From: Paenibacillus bouchesdurhonensis
GTDB lineage: Bacteria > Bacillota > Bacilli > Paenibacillales > Paenibacillaceae
Reading direction: 5' to 3'
NCBI RefSeq assembly: GCF_900155685.1
Contig: NZ_LT732548.1
Location: 1,403,474-1,467,473 of the forward strand
DNA: 64,000 nt
Shown one piece after another: positions 1 to 9,998 of this stretch. A program made the translations under genes and the position numbers. Position 1 is the stretch's first letter, and each line of letters begins with the position of its first letter. The notes below the pieces were generated by a model, which did not search any database, was not told the origin of the DNA, and saw only the letters and a program-made list of their open reading frames with translations.

Positions 1-1
1 T

Positions 2-1270
2 ATGCGTACGGGACAGCAGGGTCAGCTGGATACGTTCAGTATCATCCGCCGTATGGATTATTACTACTATTCGCGGCAAGAGAACGGACATTTTCTAAAG
101 ATTGATTTGCGCATGCCGGTTATCCAGCAAATATTCAATAATTTGAATATGCAGGGACGAATTTACTTGCTCAATGACCGGGGGGAAGTGGAGTATACCA
201 ACGATACCGATTTAGATTTGCATGCCGGAGCCATTCCATTTGACCGGATCAATTCCCAGGAGAGGACGATTGAATTCCGCAAAGAATACGTCCAAAGCAA
301 TAATTTGGACGGCTGGAGCATCGTGGGAAGAGTTTCCGAGGATGAGGTGTTTCAGGAAGTTCGGCAAAACCGCAATTTCATTGTGCTGCTGACGTGTCTC
401 AATATTTTGCTGCCGACCTTGATTATCGTCTGGATCACCAGATCTTTGAACGTGAGGCTCGTTCGCATATTGAAACATATGAAGAAAGTAAAAAACCAGC
501 ATTTCGAGACAATCCAGGATGAAGGCTCCAGCGATGAAATCGGACAATTAACCGGGGAGTTCAACCGAATGACTATGCAAATCCAGAGTCTGATCAACAA
601 CGTGTACGTTGCCGACATCCAAAAGAAGAATCTGGAGCTGGAGCGCCGTCATGCTCAACTGAATGCGCTGCAAAGCCAAATCAATCCGCACTTCCTGTTC
701 AACGCACTGGAGACGATCCGCATGCGGAGCCTGATGAAGGACGAGGAGGAGACTGCGCGGATTATTCATAATATGGCGAAAATATTCCGCAATTCCCTTG
801 TTTGGCGTAGGGATATGATCACTTTGAAGGAAGAGCTGGAATTCATTTATTGCTTCCTCGAAATTCAAAAATATCGATTTGGGGATAAGATCGACTATAT
901 GGTTCGAGCGAGCGAAGCAGATCAAATGATTTTGATTCCGAAAATGTCCATCGTTACCTTCGTGGAGAACGCAAGCATCCATGGCATCGAGCCACTGAAG
1001 CAAGGTGGAAAGATCGAGGTGGAGATTAAGCATGTCCGGGATGAATTGATATGCTCTATCCGCGATAACGGAATCGGCATGTCCAGTGAGCAACTAGAGA
1101 AATTGCACCGCTACATGGAGAACGAAGAGGACATGGGGGAACGCATCGGGATTCAAAACGTCATTTACCGTTTGAGAATGTACTACAAAGAACGATTGAC
1201 TTTGAACATTAACAGCAAGCTAGGCGAGGGCACGGAAATCGTAATAATCATTCCAGTGGAGAAGGTTTAA
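2..1270 (+). CDS. YesM-like sensor histidine kinase, 5' end missing
   Basis: C-terminal 422 residues of a membrane sensor kinase; the reading frame is open at the window edge, so the start and most of the extracellular sensor lie outside. Visible order: end of an extracellular domain, a membrane helix at about residues 126-148, a HAMP linker (about 150-205), the His_kinase motif INPHFLFN with His230 as phospho-acceptor, and an HATPase domain with N-box FVENASIHG and G-box DNGIGM. This is the LytS/YesM class, normally paired with a YesN-type AraC response regulator; none follows, so it probably lies upstream. It sits just before the aldouronate operon, as in other Paenibacillus, and by inference senses extracellular xylo-oligosaccharides. 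Confidence 0.9.
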   Translation: MRTGQQGQLDTFSIIRRMDYYYYSRQENGHFLKIDLRMPVIQQIFNNLNMQGRIYLLNDRGEVEYTNDTDLDLHAGAIPFDRINSQERTIEFRKEYVQSNNLDGWSIVGRVSEDEVFQEVRQNRNFIVLLTCLNILLPTLIIVWITRSLNVRLVRILKHMKKVKNQHFETIQDEGSSDEIGQLTGEFNRMTMQIQSLINNVYVADIQKKNLELERRHAQLNALQSQINPHFLFNALETIRMRSLMKDEEETARIIHNMAKIFRNSLVWRRDMITLKEELEFIYCFLEIQKYRFGDKIDYMVRASEADQMILIPKMSIVTFVENASIHGIEPLKQGGKIEVEIKHVRDELICSIRDNGIGMSSEQLEKLHRYMENEEDMGERIGIQNVIYRLRMYYKERLTLNINSKLGEGTEIVIIIPVEKV

Positions 1271-1278
1271 TACCCGAG

Positions 1279-1305
1279 AACTATACCCGAGCTCCTATAG
1301 TTTTC
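1279..1305 (+). terminator. weak hairpin after the kinase gene
   Basis: A 7-bp perfect inverted repeat (AACTATA/TATAGTT) with a 10-nt loop is followed by TTTTC. It is AT-rich and short, so it is at best a weak terminator separating the kinase gene from the next operon. Confidence 0.35.
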
Positions 1306-1353
1306 TAAGTATCAACTTTAGATTGACGGGTAAAACTTCCGTCTTCGCTCTCT

Positions 1354-1372
1354 TATAATGAAAGTGCTTACA
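1354..1372 (+). promoter_or_regulatory. -10 box with overlapping CcpA cre site
   Basis: TATAAT at 1354-1359 is a perfect sigma-A -10 box, though no clear -35 lies 16-18 nt upstream, which suggests activator dependence. TGAAAGTGCTTACA at 1359-1372 differs from the catabolite-responsive element TGAAAGCGCTTACA at one position only. A CcpA site immediately downstream of the -10 would block initiation when glucose is present, as expected for a xylan operon. Confidence 0.65.
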
Positions 1373-1403
1373 ACAATGGAGTACGAAAGGGGAAGTCAAA
1401 AAC

Positions 1404-3098
1404 ATGAAAAAAAGACGGTTTTGGTTAAGCTGCTTGACCATCGTTATGCTGGCTTCGCTATTGTCTGCCTGCTCCGGCGGCAAAGACAATAATAAGACAG
1501 CCAATACGTCAACGGGTGGCGAAGCCCAAGAAGAGAAGCTGGATAAAGTAACTTTTAGTTACTTTAACGCAGTTGCAGGGAAGGACGTTAATACAAACGA
1601 AACGAAAATCGGTAAAATCTTTGAAGATCAAACTGGCGTGAACTTTAAAATCGAGCATCTTGTCGGCGACGAGAATACGAAGGTAGGGACGTTCATCGCA
1701 AGTAACAGTTACCCGGACGTCCTTGTACCGGGCGGCTCGATCGATAAGCTTCTCAGCTCGGGCTCCTTCATCCCGCTGAATGATTTGATCGAGGAACACG
1801 GCCCGAATATCAAACGGGTATACGAACCTTACTACAACTTGATGAAGGCTGAGGACGGTAATATTTATTTCCTTCCGATGAGTGCCGTTGTGGGCGAGTA
1901 CATTTCCGCTCCCAATATCGAGCAGGGAGCCTTCTGGATTCAGCGCCGCGTGCTGAAGGACGCGGGTTATCCGGAGATCAAGACGTTTGATGATTACTTA
2001 AATTTAATCCGCGAATATGTGAAAAAGAATCCGGGTGAGGATTTGACAGGATACATTGCATTGACTACGCAAGATCAATTCTTTGCTCTTACGAATCCGC
2101 CGATGCACCTAGCCGGGTACCCGAATGACGGGGGAGTCATCATCGACATGGAGACTCACGAAGCAAGTGACTATGGTGATGACGAGATTACCAAGCGCTA
2201 TTTGCAGGAGCTGAACAAGCTGAATGCGGAAGGATTGTTTGATAAGTCATCCTTTGTTGACAACCGCGACCAATACCTGGCCAAAATCGCGTCCGGTAAA
2301 GTGCTTGGCTTCTTCGATTACAGATGGCAGGTAGGCCAAGCGATGAACAATCTGCGTGAGGTAACGCAGCAAACCGGCAACGATGATTTGGAGTACATGG
2401 CACTGCCGATCGTATTTGACGACAACACCAAAGACCAGTATCTCGATCCGCCATCTTTTGTTAACAACCGCGGAGTAGGTATTTCTGTTAGCGCGAAAGA
2501 TCCTGTACGCATTATCAAATATTTTGACAACCTGCTTACGGATGAGAATCAGGTTTTATCCAACTGGGGAATTGAAGGCGAGACTTATTCCGTAGATGAG
2601 AACGGTCGTTTCTACCGCACTGAGGAGCAAATCAAGCAGACGAATACGGAATCTTTCCGCGAGTCGTTTGGATTCAAATACTTTGAATACAACTGGCCGC
2701 GTTACGGTAACGGTTCTTCTCTGCCGGACGGCAACTCCGTAGGGGCGGGCCGTCAGCCTGAGGTAGCGCAAATGTCTTACACTGAAGCAGACAAGAAGCT
2801 GCTCGAGGCATATGACATCCAGTCGTTCTCGCAATTGTTCGCTGCACCTGACGATCGTCCATGGTATCCTGCTTGGAGCATTCAGATCGATCAAGGCTCG
2901 CCGGCGCAAATCTTTACGCAGAAGAAGGGGGATTTGCAGCGCAAATACTTCCCGAAACTCGTTCTTGCTAATCCAGCAGAATTTGACAAAGTCTGGGATG
3001 AATATGTCAAAGAGTTCAACAAGCTTGATGTGAAAGATTACGAGCAGTTGATTACAGACGAGGTTGCTAAGAAAATCAATCTGATTCAAGGAAAATAA
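1404..3098 (+). CDS. Lpl-type extracellular solute-binding lipoprotein (aldouronate)
   Basis: Predicted 564-residue lipoprotein of the family 1 / LplA-like binding proteins that deliver oligosaccharides to CUT1-type ABC importers. The signal peptide ends in lipobox LLSAC with Cys23 as the lipidated residue, followed by a Ser/Thr/Gly-rich spacer. ATG follows AAAGGGGAAG at 1386. The length (about 560) suits Lpl-type proteins, which are larger than maltose-binding relatives. It heads an operon with two permeases and GH10, GH67 and GH43 enzymes, so the likely ligand is a methylglucuronic-acid-bearing xylo-oligosaccharide (aldotetraouronate). This assignment comes from context, not from binding residues. 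Regulation is probably by CcpA plus the upstream kinase system. Confidence 0.9.
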   Translation: MKKRRFWLSCLTIVMLASLLSACSGGKDNNKTANTSTGGEAQEEKLDKVTFSYFNAVAGKDVNTNETKIGKIFEDQTGVNFKIEHLVGDENTKVGTFIASNSYPDVLVPGGSIDKLLSSGSFIPLNDLIEEHGPNIKRVYEPYYNLMKAEDGNIYFLPMSAVVGEYISAPNIEQGAFWIQRRVLKDAGYPEIKTFDDYLNLIREYVKKNPGEDLTGYIALTTQDQFFALTNPPMHLAGYPNDGGVIIDMETHEASDYGDDEITKRYLQELNKLNAEGLFDKSSFVDNRDQYLAKIASGKVLGFFDYRWQVGQAMNNLREVTQQTGNDDLEYMALPIVFDDNTKDQYLDPPSFVNNRGVGISVSAKDPVRIIKYFDNLLTDENQVLSNWGIEGETYSVDENGRFYRTEEQIKQTNTESFRESFGFKYFEYNWPRYGNGSSLPDGNSVGAGRQPEVAQMSYTEADKKLLEAYDIQSFSQLFAAPDDRPWYPAWSIQIDQGSPAQIFTQKKGDLQRKYFPKLVLANPAEFDKVWDEYVKEFNKLDVKDYEQLITDEVAKKINLIQGK

Positions 3099-3118
3099 TA
3101 AATCGAGAATTTGAAATG

Positions 3119-3162
3119 GAAAGGCCGGCTGATCTGGACAATGAGTGGATTTCCGGCCTTTC
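3119..3162 (+). terminator. intercistronic hairpin after the binding-protein gene
   Basis: A 10-bp perfect inverted repeat (GAAAGGCCGG/CCGGCCTTTC, loop 24 nt) sits between the binding-protein gene and the first permease gene, followed only by TG and a weak T stretch. It probably stabilises the upstream mRNA or partly attenuates transcription, giving more binding protein than permease. Confidence 0.6.
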
Positions 3163-3206
3163 TGTTATCTAAATTCCCCATTATTGGATAGGGAGGAGAA
3201 GAAACC

Positions 3207-4181
3207 GTGGACAATGTGACACAATTAAGACCGGCAGAGTCGCCTGAAATGAAAAAACCGGGAGGCGGCTTGAAAGGTTTCTTCCATATACTAAACAAGC
3301 AAAGAGCGCTCGTCTTCATGTCGGTGCCTTTTCTGATATGGCTGATTATCTTCAAATATTTGCCGTTATGGGGCTGGACGATTGCGTTCCAGGATTATAA
3401 GCCGGCAAAAGGCATGTTTGACCAGGCCTGGGTAGGCTTAAAGCACTTCAAATTTCTTTTCCAAGACGAGCATTTCGTCCGAGTTATGCGCAACACGCTC
3501 GCCATGAGCTTTATCAATCTTGTTCTGGGGTTTGTTACAGCGATTACTTTGGCGCTTCTTCTCAATGAGCTTCGTAAGGTCGCCTTCAAGCGCGTTGTAC
3601 AAACGATCAGTTATTTACCGCACTTTATTTCATGGGTTGTAGCCTCTAGCATCATTTCGACAGCGTTGTCCGCGGACGGCGGCATTATTAACGATGTGCT
3701 AATGTGGCTTGGCTTAATCAAAGAGCCGATCCTGTGGCTCGGGGAAGGGAAATATTTCTGGGGAATACTCGGTGTTTCGGAAGTCTGGAAAAATGTCGGC
3801 TGGAACACCATTATATATTTGGCGGCGATGACCAGTATTGATCCATCACAGTATGAGGCCGCAGAAATTGACGGAGCAGGACGGTTCCAACGCATATGGA
3901 ATATTACGCTGCCGGGCATTAAGTCTGTTGTCGTCATATTGCTGATTATGAACATCGGAAATCTGCTGGAGACCGGCTTTGAGCCGCAATACCTGCTCGG
4001 AAACGGGATGAACGTCGACTATTCCGAGAACCTCGATATCTTCGTCCTAAAATACGGGATTCAGATGGGGAACTTCTCCCTCTCGATCGCGGCTGGGATG
4101 TTCAAGACGGTGGTCAGCTTCATTCTCTTGTTTACAGCCAACTATATCGCGAAGAGACTGGGCGAGGATCGGCTGTTCTGA
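3207..4181 (+). CDS. LplB-type ABC sugar permease
   Basis: 324-residue inner-membrane permease of the CUT1 family, starting at GTG behind GGGAGGAG at 3191. It has a cytoplasmic N-terminus, six predicted membrane segments beginning with VFMSVPFLIWLIIF, and the EAA loop EAAEIDGAGRFQRIWNITLP that docks the ATPase. The extended N-terminus and closing LGEDRLF-type tail are usual for LplB. It pairs with the next gene to form the channel for aldouronate import. No ATPase gene is present in the operon, so a shared MsmX-type ATPase elsewhere is inferred. Confidence 0.92.
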   Translation: MDNVTQLRPAESPEMKKPGGGLKGFFHILNKQRALVFMSVPFLIWLIIFKYLPLWGWTIAFQDYKPAKGMFDQAWVGLKHFKFLFQDEHFVRVMRNTLAMSFINLVLGFVTAITLALLLNELRKVAFKRVVQTISYLPHFISWVVASSIISTALSADGGIINDVLMWLGLIKEPILWLGEGKYFWGILGVSEVWKNVGWNTIIYLAAMTSIDPSQYEAAEIDGAGRFQRIWNITLPGIKSVVVILLIMNIGNLLETGFEPQYLLGNGMNVDYSENLDIFVLKYGIQMGNFSLSIAAGMFKTVVSFILLFTANYIAKRLGEDRLF

Positions 4182-4207
4182 GGTCGTACTTCTAAGGAGG
4201 ATTCAAT

Positions 4208-5146
4208 ATGGCTAAGTCGCTATCTAAAGCGCCTAAGATGTATGCCCGGTTCAAATCGCCATCGGACCGGCTGTTCGATACATTCAATATTATATTTATG
4301 ATTTGTCTTATGGTCGTTACGTTGTATCCGTTTATCAACACGCTTGCCGTGTCGCTAAATACGGCCAACGATTCCATTAAGGGCGGCATTTATTTGTTGC
4401 CGCGGGAATTTACGTGGGAGAACTACAAATATGTTTTTGAAGAAGCGACGATTTTCCATGCGACGCTGATTTCAGCGCTGCGTACCGTGATCGGTACAGT
4501 GTTGTCCGTGTTCTGCTGTACGATGGTCGCCTATACGATCGCTCGTCCGGAATACGTGCTGCGCAAGTTTATATCGATCGCATTTATTTTGACGATGTAT
4601 TTCAGCGGAGGGCTAATTCCCAATTTCCTGCTCGTCCGCGAGCTCGGCTTGATGAACAGCTTCTGGGTATATATCATCCCGGGGCTGATCGGCGTATTCA
4701 ACGTTATCATTATCCGGTCGTTTATCGAGAAGCTGCCGGAAGGGATTCTGGAGTCTGCCCGCATCGACGGTGCCGGAGAATTCACCACATTTCTTCGGGT
4801 GGTTCTGCCGCTCTGTTTGCCGGTCATCGCTACTGTCTCTCTGTTCTCTGCCGTAGCGCAGTGGAATTCATGGTTCGATGTATTCTTGTACAATTCGTCG
4901 AATGTGGATCTGAGTACCCTTCAGTATGAGCTCATGAAAATACTGCAGAACTCGAATACGTCCATGAACAGCGGAAACGACTATGCGAGCATGTTCTCCG
5001 GCTCGGAAGCTGCTATCAACCGAGTAACACCGACTTCAATTCGCGCAACGATGACGATCGTCGCGAGTGTGCCGATTATCTTGGTCTATCCGTTCCTGCA
5101 GAAATACTTCGTGCAGGGAATGACGCTAGGAGGGGTTAAAGGATAA
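4208..5146 (+). CDS. LplC/YtcP-type ABC sugar permease
   Basis: 312-residue second permease of the same importer. ATG follows AAGGAGG at 4195. Six membrane segments are predicted; the EAA loop reads ESARIDGAGEFTTFLRVVLP, and the protein ends in the family-typical GMTLGGVKG. It carries the FNTAND..GGIYLLPREFTWENYK region typical of YtcP proteins. Its stop codon overlaps the start of the xylanase gene by one base (TAATG), indicating translational coupling of transport and hydrolysis. Confidence 0.92.
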   Translation: MAKSLSKAPKMYARFKSPSDRLFDTFNIIFMICLMVVTLYPFINTLAVSLNTANDSIKGGIYLLPREFTWENYKYVFEEATIFHATLISALRTVIGTVLSVFCCTMVAYTIARPEYVLRKFISIAFILTMYFSGGLIPNFLLVRELGLMNSFWVYIIPGLIGVFNVIIIRSFIEKLPEGILESARIDGAGEFTTFLRVVLPLCLPVIATVSLFSAVAQWNSWFDVFLYNSSNVDLSTLQYELMKILQNSNTSMNSGNDYASMFSGSEAAINRVTPTSIRATMTIVASVPIILVYPFLQKYFVQGMTLGGVKG

Positions 5147-6159
5147 TGAGCGACGTTAATCGAAATGAACCGAAGCTGAAGGAAATCTTTGCGGATTGTT
5201 TTCAAATTGGAGCAGCTGTGAACCCGCGGACGATCCAATCGCAGGAGGAATTGCTGGCTTACCACTTCAACAGCATTACTGCTGAAAATGAGATGAAGTT
5301 TGTCAGTCTGCAGCCGGAGGAGGGCAAATTCACGTTCGAGGACGCGGATGCTATCGTGGACTTCGCAAAGCGTCATGGAATGCAGGTGCGTGGTCATACG
5401 CTAGTATGGCATAACCAGACAACGGATTGGCTATTCCAGAACAACAACGGAGGCCTTGTTGATAAGGAGACTTTGTATGCTCGAATTAAAGAGCATATCC
5501 ATACGGTCGTTGGGCGGTATAAGGAACATATTTATGCCTGGGATGTCGTGAATGAAGTCATTGCCGATGAAGGGCAGCAGCTACTCAGAGAATCGAAATG
5601 GACGCAAGTCGCCGGGATCGATTTCATTGCCAAAGCATTTGAGCTTGCACATGAAGCGGATCCGAATGCCCTGTTATTTTACAATGACTATAATGAGTCG
5701 AATCCACTGAAAAGGGAAAAAATCTACAGGCTTGTCCAGCTTTTGCAGGATCAGGGAGCTCCGATTCATGGCATCGGTTTGCAGGCACATTGGAACTTGT
5801 ATGATCCGTCATTGGATGATATCCGCACCGCGATCGAGAAATATGCTTCACTAGGTCTGCAGCTCCAGCTTACGGAGCTGGATGTGTCGATGTTCGCTTT
5901 CGACGATAAACGGACGGATTTAAAAGAGCCGCCTGCGCAGCTCATTGAGCTTCAAGCGCAGCGTTATGAGCAAATGTTCAAGCTGCTGAAAGAATACCGG
6001 GATGTTATTAGCTCCGTTACATTCTGGGGAGCGGCCGACGATTACACCTGGCTGGATGATTTCCCGGTTCGCGGACGTAAAAACTGGCCGTTCTTGTTCG
6101 ATAGCAAACATCAGCCGAAGCCCGCTTTTCATCGCGTGGTAGAGGTGGCTGGATCATAA
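5146..6159 (+). CDS. intracellular GH10 endo-beta-1,4-xylanase
   Basis: 337-residue GH10 catalytic domain with no signal peptide and no binding modules, so a cytoplasmic enzyme that trims imported xylo- and aldouronate oligosaccharides. Hallmarks visible: NEMKF, HTLVWHNQ, WDVVNEV with acid/base Glu137, and QLTELDVS with nucleophile Glu244, then VTFWGAADDYTWL. Size and lack of a leader match intracellular xylanases such as Geobacillus IXT6 and Paenibacillus Xyn10A2. The gene starts inside the permease stop codon, with AGGAGGGG in the permease 3' end as its ribosome binding site. Confidence 0.95.
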   Translation: MSDVNRNEPKLKEIFADCFQIGAAVNPRTIQSQEELLAYHFNSITAENEMKFVSLQPEEGKFTFEDADAIVDFAKRHGMQVRGHTLVWHNQTTDWLFQNNNGGLVDKETLYARIKEHIHTVVGRYKEHIYAWDVVNEVIADEGQQLLRESKWTQVAGIDFIAKAFELAHEADPNALLFYNDYNESNPLKREKIYRLVQLLQDQGAPIHGIGLQAHWNLYDPSLDDIRTAIEKYASLGLQLQLTELDVSMFAFDDKRTDLKEPPAQLIELQAQRYEQMFKLLKEYRDVISSVTFWGAADDYTWLDDFPVRGRKNWPFLFDSKHQPKPAFHRVVEVAGS

Positions 6160-6193
6160 AGTGAATAGGCGGTTGAAATAGAAGAGTTCTAGT

Positions 6194-6221
6194 GAGATCA
6201 GGGAAGCTATTCCCTGATCTC
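6194..6221 (+). terminator. intercistronic hairpin between GH10 and GH67 genes
   Basis: Perfect 11-bp inverted repeat (GAGATCAGGGA/TCCCTGATCTC) with a 6-nt loop and no T-tract after it. It lies inside the operon, so it more likely protects or processes the message than ends it. Confidence 0.6.
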
Positions 6222-6305
6222 GCATGCTATTAAAGCTATAAATGCAATTGGCTAAACGAAGGTAAGCGGAAGCTCCTTTGTTGGTTGACAAGGAGGAAAG
6301 ACATC

Positions 6306-8423
6306 ATGAAACATTCAGAGTTGGAAGCAAGTGCTTTATATAGAGCATGGCTGCAGTACGATAATGTAGAGCACTTAGCGGCTAGTACTCAATATAAGCA
6401 ATTGCTAGGTCAAATCGTCATGAGTGGGGACATGTCCAGGAGCGGGATATCGGGTACGGCTGTGGCTGAGCTGCAGCAAGGGGTTAGATCCATGCTAGGA
6501 TTGACACCGAGAGTGGCTCCGAAGCTGCCATCGACCAGTGCTTATTTATCAATCAGTGTAGCGGCGCAGGATGATTCGAGGCACTCCCAATTGCACGGGG
6601 AAGCATTTACTTTGCAATATGCGACCGATAACGAGGGACAGCGACTTGTACTAGTCGGGGGTTCGGAATCTGGGGTGCTTTACGGTGTATTTTATTTGCT
6701 ACGGTGTATTTCGTTGGGCATAGATCCGCAGAAGCTGGATGTTGCCGAATATCCGCGGAATGAACTGCGCATGATCAATCAATGGGACAATGCCGACGGA
6801 TCAATCGAACGCGGCTATGCGGGGAATTCCATTTTTTATCGGGACGGAAAATTCATAGCCGATCAGCAGCGGCTGAAAGATTACGCTAGGCTTCTCGCTT
6901 CGGTCGGCATCAATGCTATTTCTATTAATAATGTCAATGTTCATGAAATTGAGACACAGTTCATTACGGTTGAGCTGCTGCCGGATGTGGCTCGGGTAGC
7001 CGACTTGTTCCGGGAATATGGCATAAAGCTGTTCCTAAGCGTAAATTTTGCGGCTCCGCTTGCAGTTGGCGGACTGGCGACAGCTGATCCGCTGGATGAG
7101 GACGTGCAGCGCTGGTGGAGGGATACATCCAGCCTCGTTTATAAGTATATTCCTGATTTCGGCGGTTTTCTCGTCAAGGCGGATTCCGAACACCGGCCGG
7201 GCCCGTTCGCTTACGGACGGGATCATGCTGACGGGGCGAATATGCTGGCCCGAGCGCTGGAGCCGCATGGCGGTCTGGTCATTTGGCGTTGCTTCGTCTA
7301 TAACTGCATGCAGGATTGGCGCGACCGTTCCACGGATCGGGCCCGAGCGGCATATGATCATTTCATGCCGCTGGACGGAAAGTTCCTTGACAATGTAATA
7401 CTGCAGATCAAAAACGGGCCTATGGACTTCCAGGTGCGCGAGCCGGTATCTCCTTTGTTTGGAGGACTGCAGAGCACGAATCAAATGATCGAGTTCCAAG
7501 TGACGCAGGAATATACCGGTCAGCAGCGCCATTTGTGCTACTTAGTACCGCAGTGGAAGGAAGTCATGGATTTCAATACGTTTGCCCCGCGAATGCAGGA
7601 AGCCGAGACTGACAGTATAGGGAAGAAGACGAAAGGAACAGCAACTGAGCCGCGGGTAAAAAGCATTGTAGGTGGGTCGCATTTTCCGATGAAGCATAGC
7701 GGGGTAGCGGCGGTATCAAATATCGGGGACGATGCCAATTGGACGGGGCATACCTTAGCACAGGTGAATTTGTACGGCTATGGCCGCTTGATATGGAATC
7801 CGGATCTGTCTGCGGCGGAGATCGCTGAAGAGTGGGCTAAGCTTACCTTCGGCAGCGACTCGCTTGTTGTGGAGACGGTATGCTCCATGCTGCTGAAATC
7901 TTGGGAAATATATGAGAGCTATACGGCTCCGCTTGGGGTAGGCTGGATGGTTACTCCGCATTATCATTACGGCCCTGATGTGGACGGATACGAATATTCG
8001 CGATGGGGAACGTATCATTTTGCAGATCGTGATGGCATTGGGGTCGATCGGACAGCGGCGACGGGAACCGGATACGCTGCGCAGTACTTCCCGCCGAATG
8101 CGGAAATGTACGAATCGCTGGATAAATGCCCAGATGAGCTGCTGCTCTTTTTTCATCATGTCCCGTATTCTCATGTTCTCAAGTCTGGAAAGACGGTTAT
8201 TCAGCATATTTACGATACCCGATTTGCCGGGGCGGAGGAAGCAGAGCGACTGCTTGTCGTCTGGAAGGGGATGGAGGGCAAGGTCGATGAATCGCGGTAC
8301 GAACAGGTAGCGGCACGGTTGTCTGAGCAGGCAGAACACGCGCGGCACTGGCGTGATGTGATCAATACGTATTTCTACCGGAAATCGGGAGTTCCGGATG
8401 AGCATGGGCGTACGATTTATTGA
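6306..8423 (+). CDS. aguA: GH67 alpha-glucuronidase
   Basis: 705-residue intracellular enzyme that removes (4-O-methyl)glucuronic acid from the non-reducing end of aldouronates. The ATG at 6306 is chosen because AAGGAGG at 6290 is 9 nt upstream; an in-frame TTG at 6285 lies before that site. Three catalytic residues sit in family context: Glu295 ([10 protein letters not shown]), Asp374 ([11 protein letters not shown]) and Glu402 (VTQEYTGQ), each exactly ten positions after Glu285, Asp364 and Glu392 of the Geobacillus enzyme. No signal peptide. It works between the xylanase and the xylosidase: its product is plain xylo-oligosaccharide. Confidence 0.95.
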   Translation: MKHSELEASALYRAWLQYDNVEHLAASTQYKQLLGQIVMSGDMSRSGISGTAVAELQQGVRSMLGLTPRVAPKLPSTSAYLSISVAAQDDSRHSQLHGEAFTLQYATDNEGQRLVLVGGSESGVLYGVFYLLRCISLGIDPQKLDVAEYPRNELRMINQWDNADGSIERGYAGNSIFYRDGKFIADQQRLKDYARLLASVGINAISINNVNVHEIETQFITVELLPDVARVADLFREYGIKLFLSVNFAAPLAVGGLATADPLDEDVQRWWRDTSSLVYKYIPDFGGFLVKADSEHRPGPFAYGRDHADGANMLARALEPHGGLVIWRCFVYNCMQDWRDRSTDRARAAYDHFMPLDGKFLDNVILQIKNGPMDFQVREPVSPLFGGLQSTNQMIEFQVTQEYTGQQRHLCYLVPQWKEVMDFNTFAPRMQEAETDSIGKKTKGTATEPRVKSIVGGSHFPMKHSGVAAVSNIGDDANWTGHTLAQVNLYGYGRLIWNPDLSAAEIAEEWAKLTFGSDSLVVETVCSMLLKSWEIYESYTAPLGVGWMVTPHYHYGPDVDGYEYSRWGTYHFADRDGIGVDRTAATGTGYAAQYFPPNAEMYESLDKCPDELLLFFHHVPYSHVLKSGKTVIQHIYDTRFAGAEEAERLLVVWKGMEGKVDESRYEQVAARLSEQAEHARHWRDVINTYFYRKSGVPDEHGRTIY

Positions 8424-8461
8424 TGAGGAACGAAAAGTGTTGAACCGAAAGGAGAAGTACT

Positions 8462-9991
8462 ATGACGACGAATAAGGGATACAGCAATCCGGTGTTGCCT
8501 GGCTTCTATCCCGATCCTAGCGTTATCAGGGTTGGCAGCGATTATTATTTGGCGACAAGTTCATTTGAATACGTTCCCGGATTGCCGATTTTCCATAGCA
8601 AGGATCTTATTCATTGGGAGCAGATTGGGCATGCGTTGACGCGTACAAGCCAAATTGATATGTCCGGCCGCAAGAGCTCGGAGGGTATTTACGCGCCGAC
8701 GCTAAGATATCATAAGGGAGTATTCTATATCATCACGACGGACGTGATGGGCATCGGCAATTTTTATATGACGGCATCCAATCCTGCTGGTTCCTGGAGC
8801 GATCCGATCCGGATTCCTTATGGAAATATCGATCCTTCGCTAATGTTTGACGAAGATGGCAAGGTATATGTTACTGCGCAAATGGGGGCGGACGAGGATT
8901 CGCATATTATTCAGTATGAGATTGATATTGCGACAGGTGCGGCTTTAAGCGATCCGGTTGTCGTTGCCCGAGGCGATGGAGGAGTATGGACGGAAGGGCC
9001 TCATCTATACAAAATCAAAGGCAGGTATTATTTGACCTGTGCTTGCGGCGGTACAGGCCGAGACCATCGTGTTCTTGTTTATCGGGGAGAGACGCCTTAC
9101 GGTCCATTCGAAATGATGCCTCATCCGATGCTGACGCATAATGCCCTGCCCGATCATCCGATTCAAAATGTAGGGCACGCAGACTTGGTCGAGGATACGG
9201 AGGGCAGATGGTGGGCAATGTTCCTTGGGGTACGGCCTGTCGATGGGGAATATAGTGTATTTGGCCGCGAAACCTTCTTGGCGCCTATACATTGGAATGA
9301 AGAGGGCTGGCCAGTTGTAGATAACAACGAAGGCACGGTTAGACTGGAAATGCCGGCAGAGGGACATTCACATCCGTTGCCTTCCACCGCCTCCGAGGGG
9401 AATTGGCAGGATGATTTTGCGGACGAGCAGCTAGGACAACGCTGGACATTCCTTCTTGCCCCGCAGGATGAAAAAATACTGCTAGGCACGCGTCCAGGAT
9501 TTGCTGCCCTTATAGGCAACGAGCTTACGCTGCGGGATGACGGCCCAGCCTTGTTCTTGGGAGTCCGTCAGCAGCACGCGCCCGTTACGGTAACGACAGA
9601 GCTTCATTTCGCACCGAAGCATGAAGGAGAGGAGGCGGGAATTGCCGTCCGATTGAACGAACGGGGAAATGTGACGCTGGGAATCCGCCAGGCAGGGGAG
9701 GAACGGATGCTTACAGCTACGATGACCGATCGAGGGCAAATGACCGTCCTGATGGAAAAGCCAATCGATACAGAGCAGATCCGCCTGCGTATAGCCGCTG
9801 GTAAAACAGATTATGCACTGCTTTATTCCTTGGATGGCGCGGCGTGGTTCGACGCAGGTTCAGTGCCTGCCCGCGTATTGTCGCCGGAAGGCAATGGCGG
9901 GTTTACCGGAGCTCTGTTCGGGATATATGCGAGCGGAAACGGTCGTAAATCCGAGACGCCGGCTTACTTTGACTATTTCAGTTATAAATAG
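8462..9991 (+). CDS. GH43 beta-xylosidase
   Basis: 509-residue intracellular GH43 enzyme of the XynB type that releases xylose from short xylo-oligosaccharides. N-terminal five-bladed propeller holds the triad: base Asp18 (FYPDPS), pKa modulator Asp124 (NIDPSLMFD) and acid Glu178 (WTEGPHLY). A C-terminal beta-sandwich (about residues 315-509, ending FDYFSYK) is the GH43_C2 domain normal for this subgroup. ATG follows AAAGGAG at 8448. Last gene of the aldouronate operon, directly followed by a strong terminator. Confidence 0.94.
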   Translation: MTTNKGYSNPVLPGFYPDPSVIRVGSDYYLATSSFEYVPGLPIFHSKDLIHWEQIGHALTRTSQIDMSGRKSSEGIYAPTLRYHKGVFYIITTDVMGIGNFYMTASNPAGSWSDPIRIPYGNIDPSLMFDEDGKVYVTAQMGADEDSHIIQYEIDIATGAALSDPVVVARGDGGVWTEGPHLYKIKGRYYLTCACGGTGRDHRVLVYRGETPYGPFEMMPHPMLTHNALPDHPIQNVGHADLVEDTEGRWWAMFLGVRPVDGEYSVFGRETFLAPIHWNEEGWPVVDNNEGTVRLEMPAEGHSHPLPSTASEGNWQDDFADEQLGQRWTFLLAPQDEKILLGTRPGFAALIGNELTLRDDGPALFLGVRQQHAPVTVTTELHFAPKHEGEEAGIAVRLNERGNVTLGIRQAGEERMLTATMTDRGQMTVLMEKPIDTEQIRLRIAAGKTDYALLYSLDGAAWFDAGSVPARVLSPEGNGGFTGALFGIYASGNGRKSETPAYFDYFSYK

Positions 9992-9998
9992 ATACGGA

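Noticed and set aside
6285..6305. Upstream TTG start for the GH67 gene
   Set aside because: The AAGGAGG site lies after that TTG and correctly before the ATG at 6306; catalytic residue spacing also fits the shorter protein.
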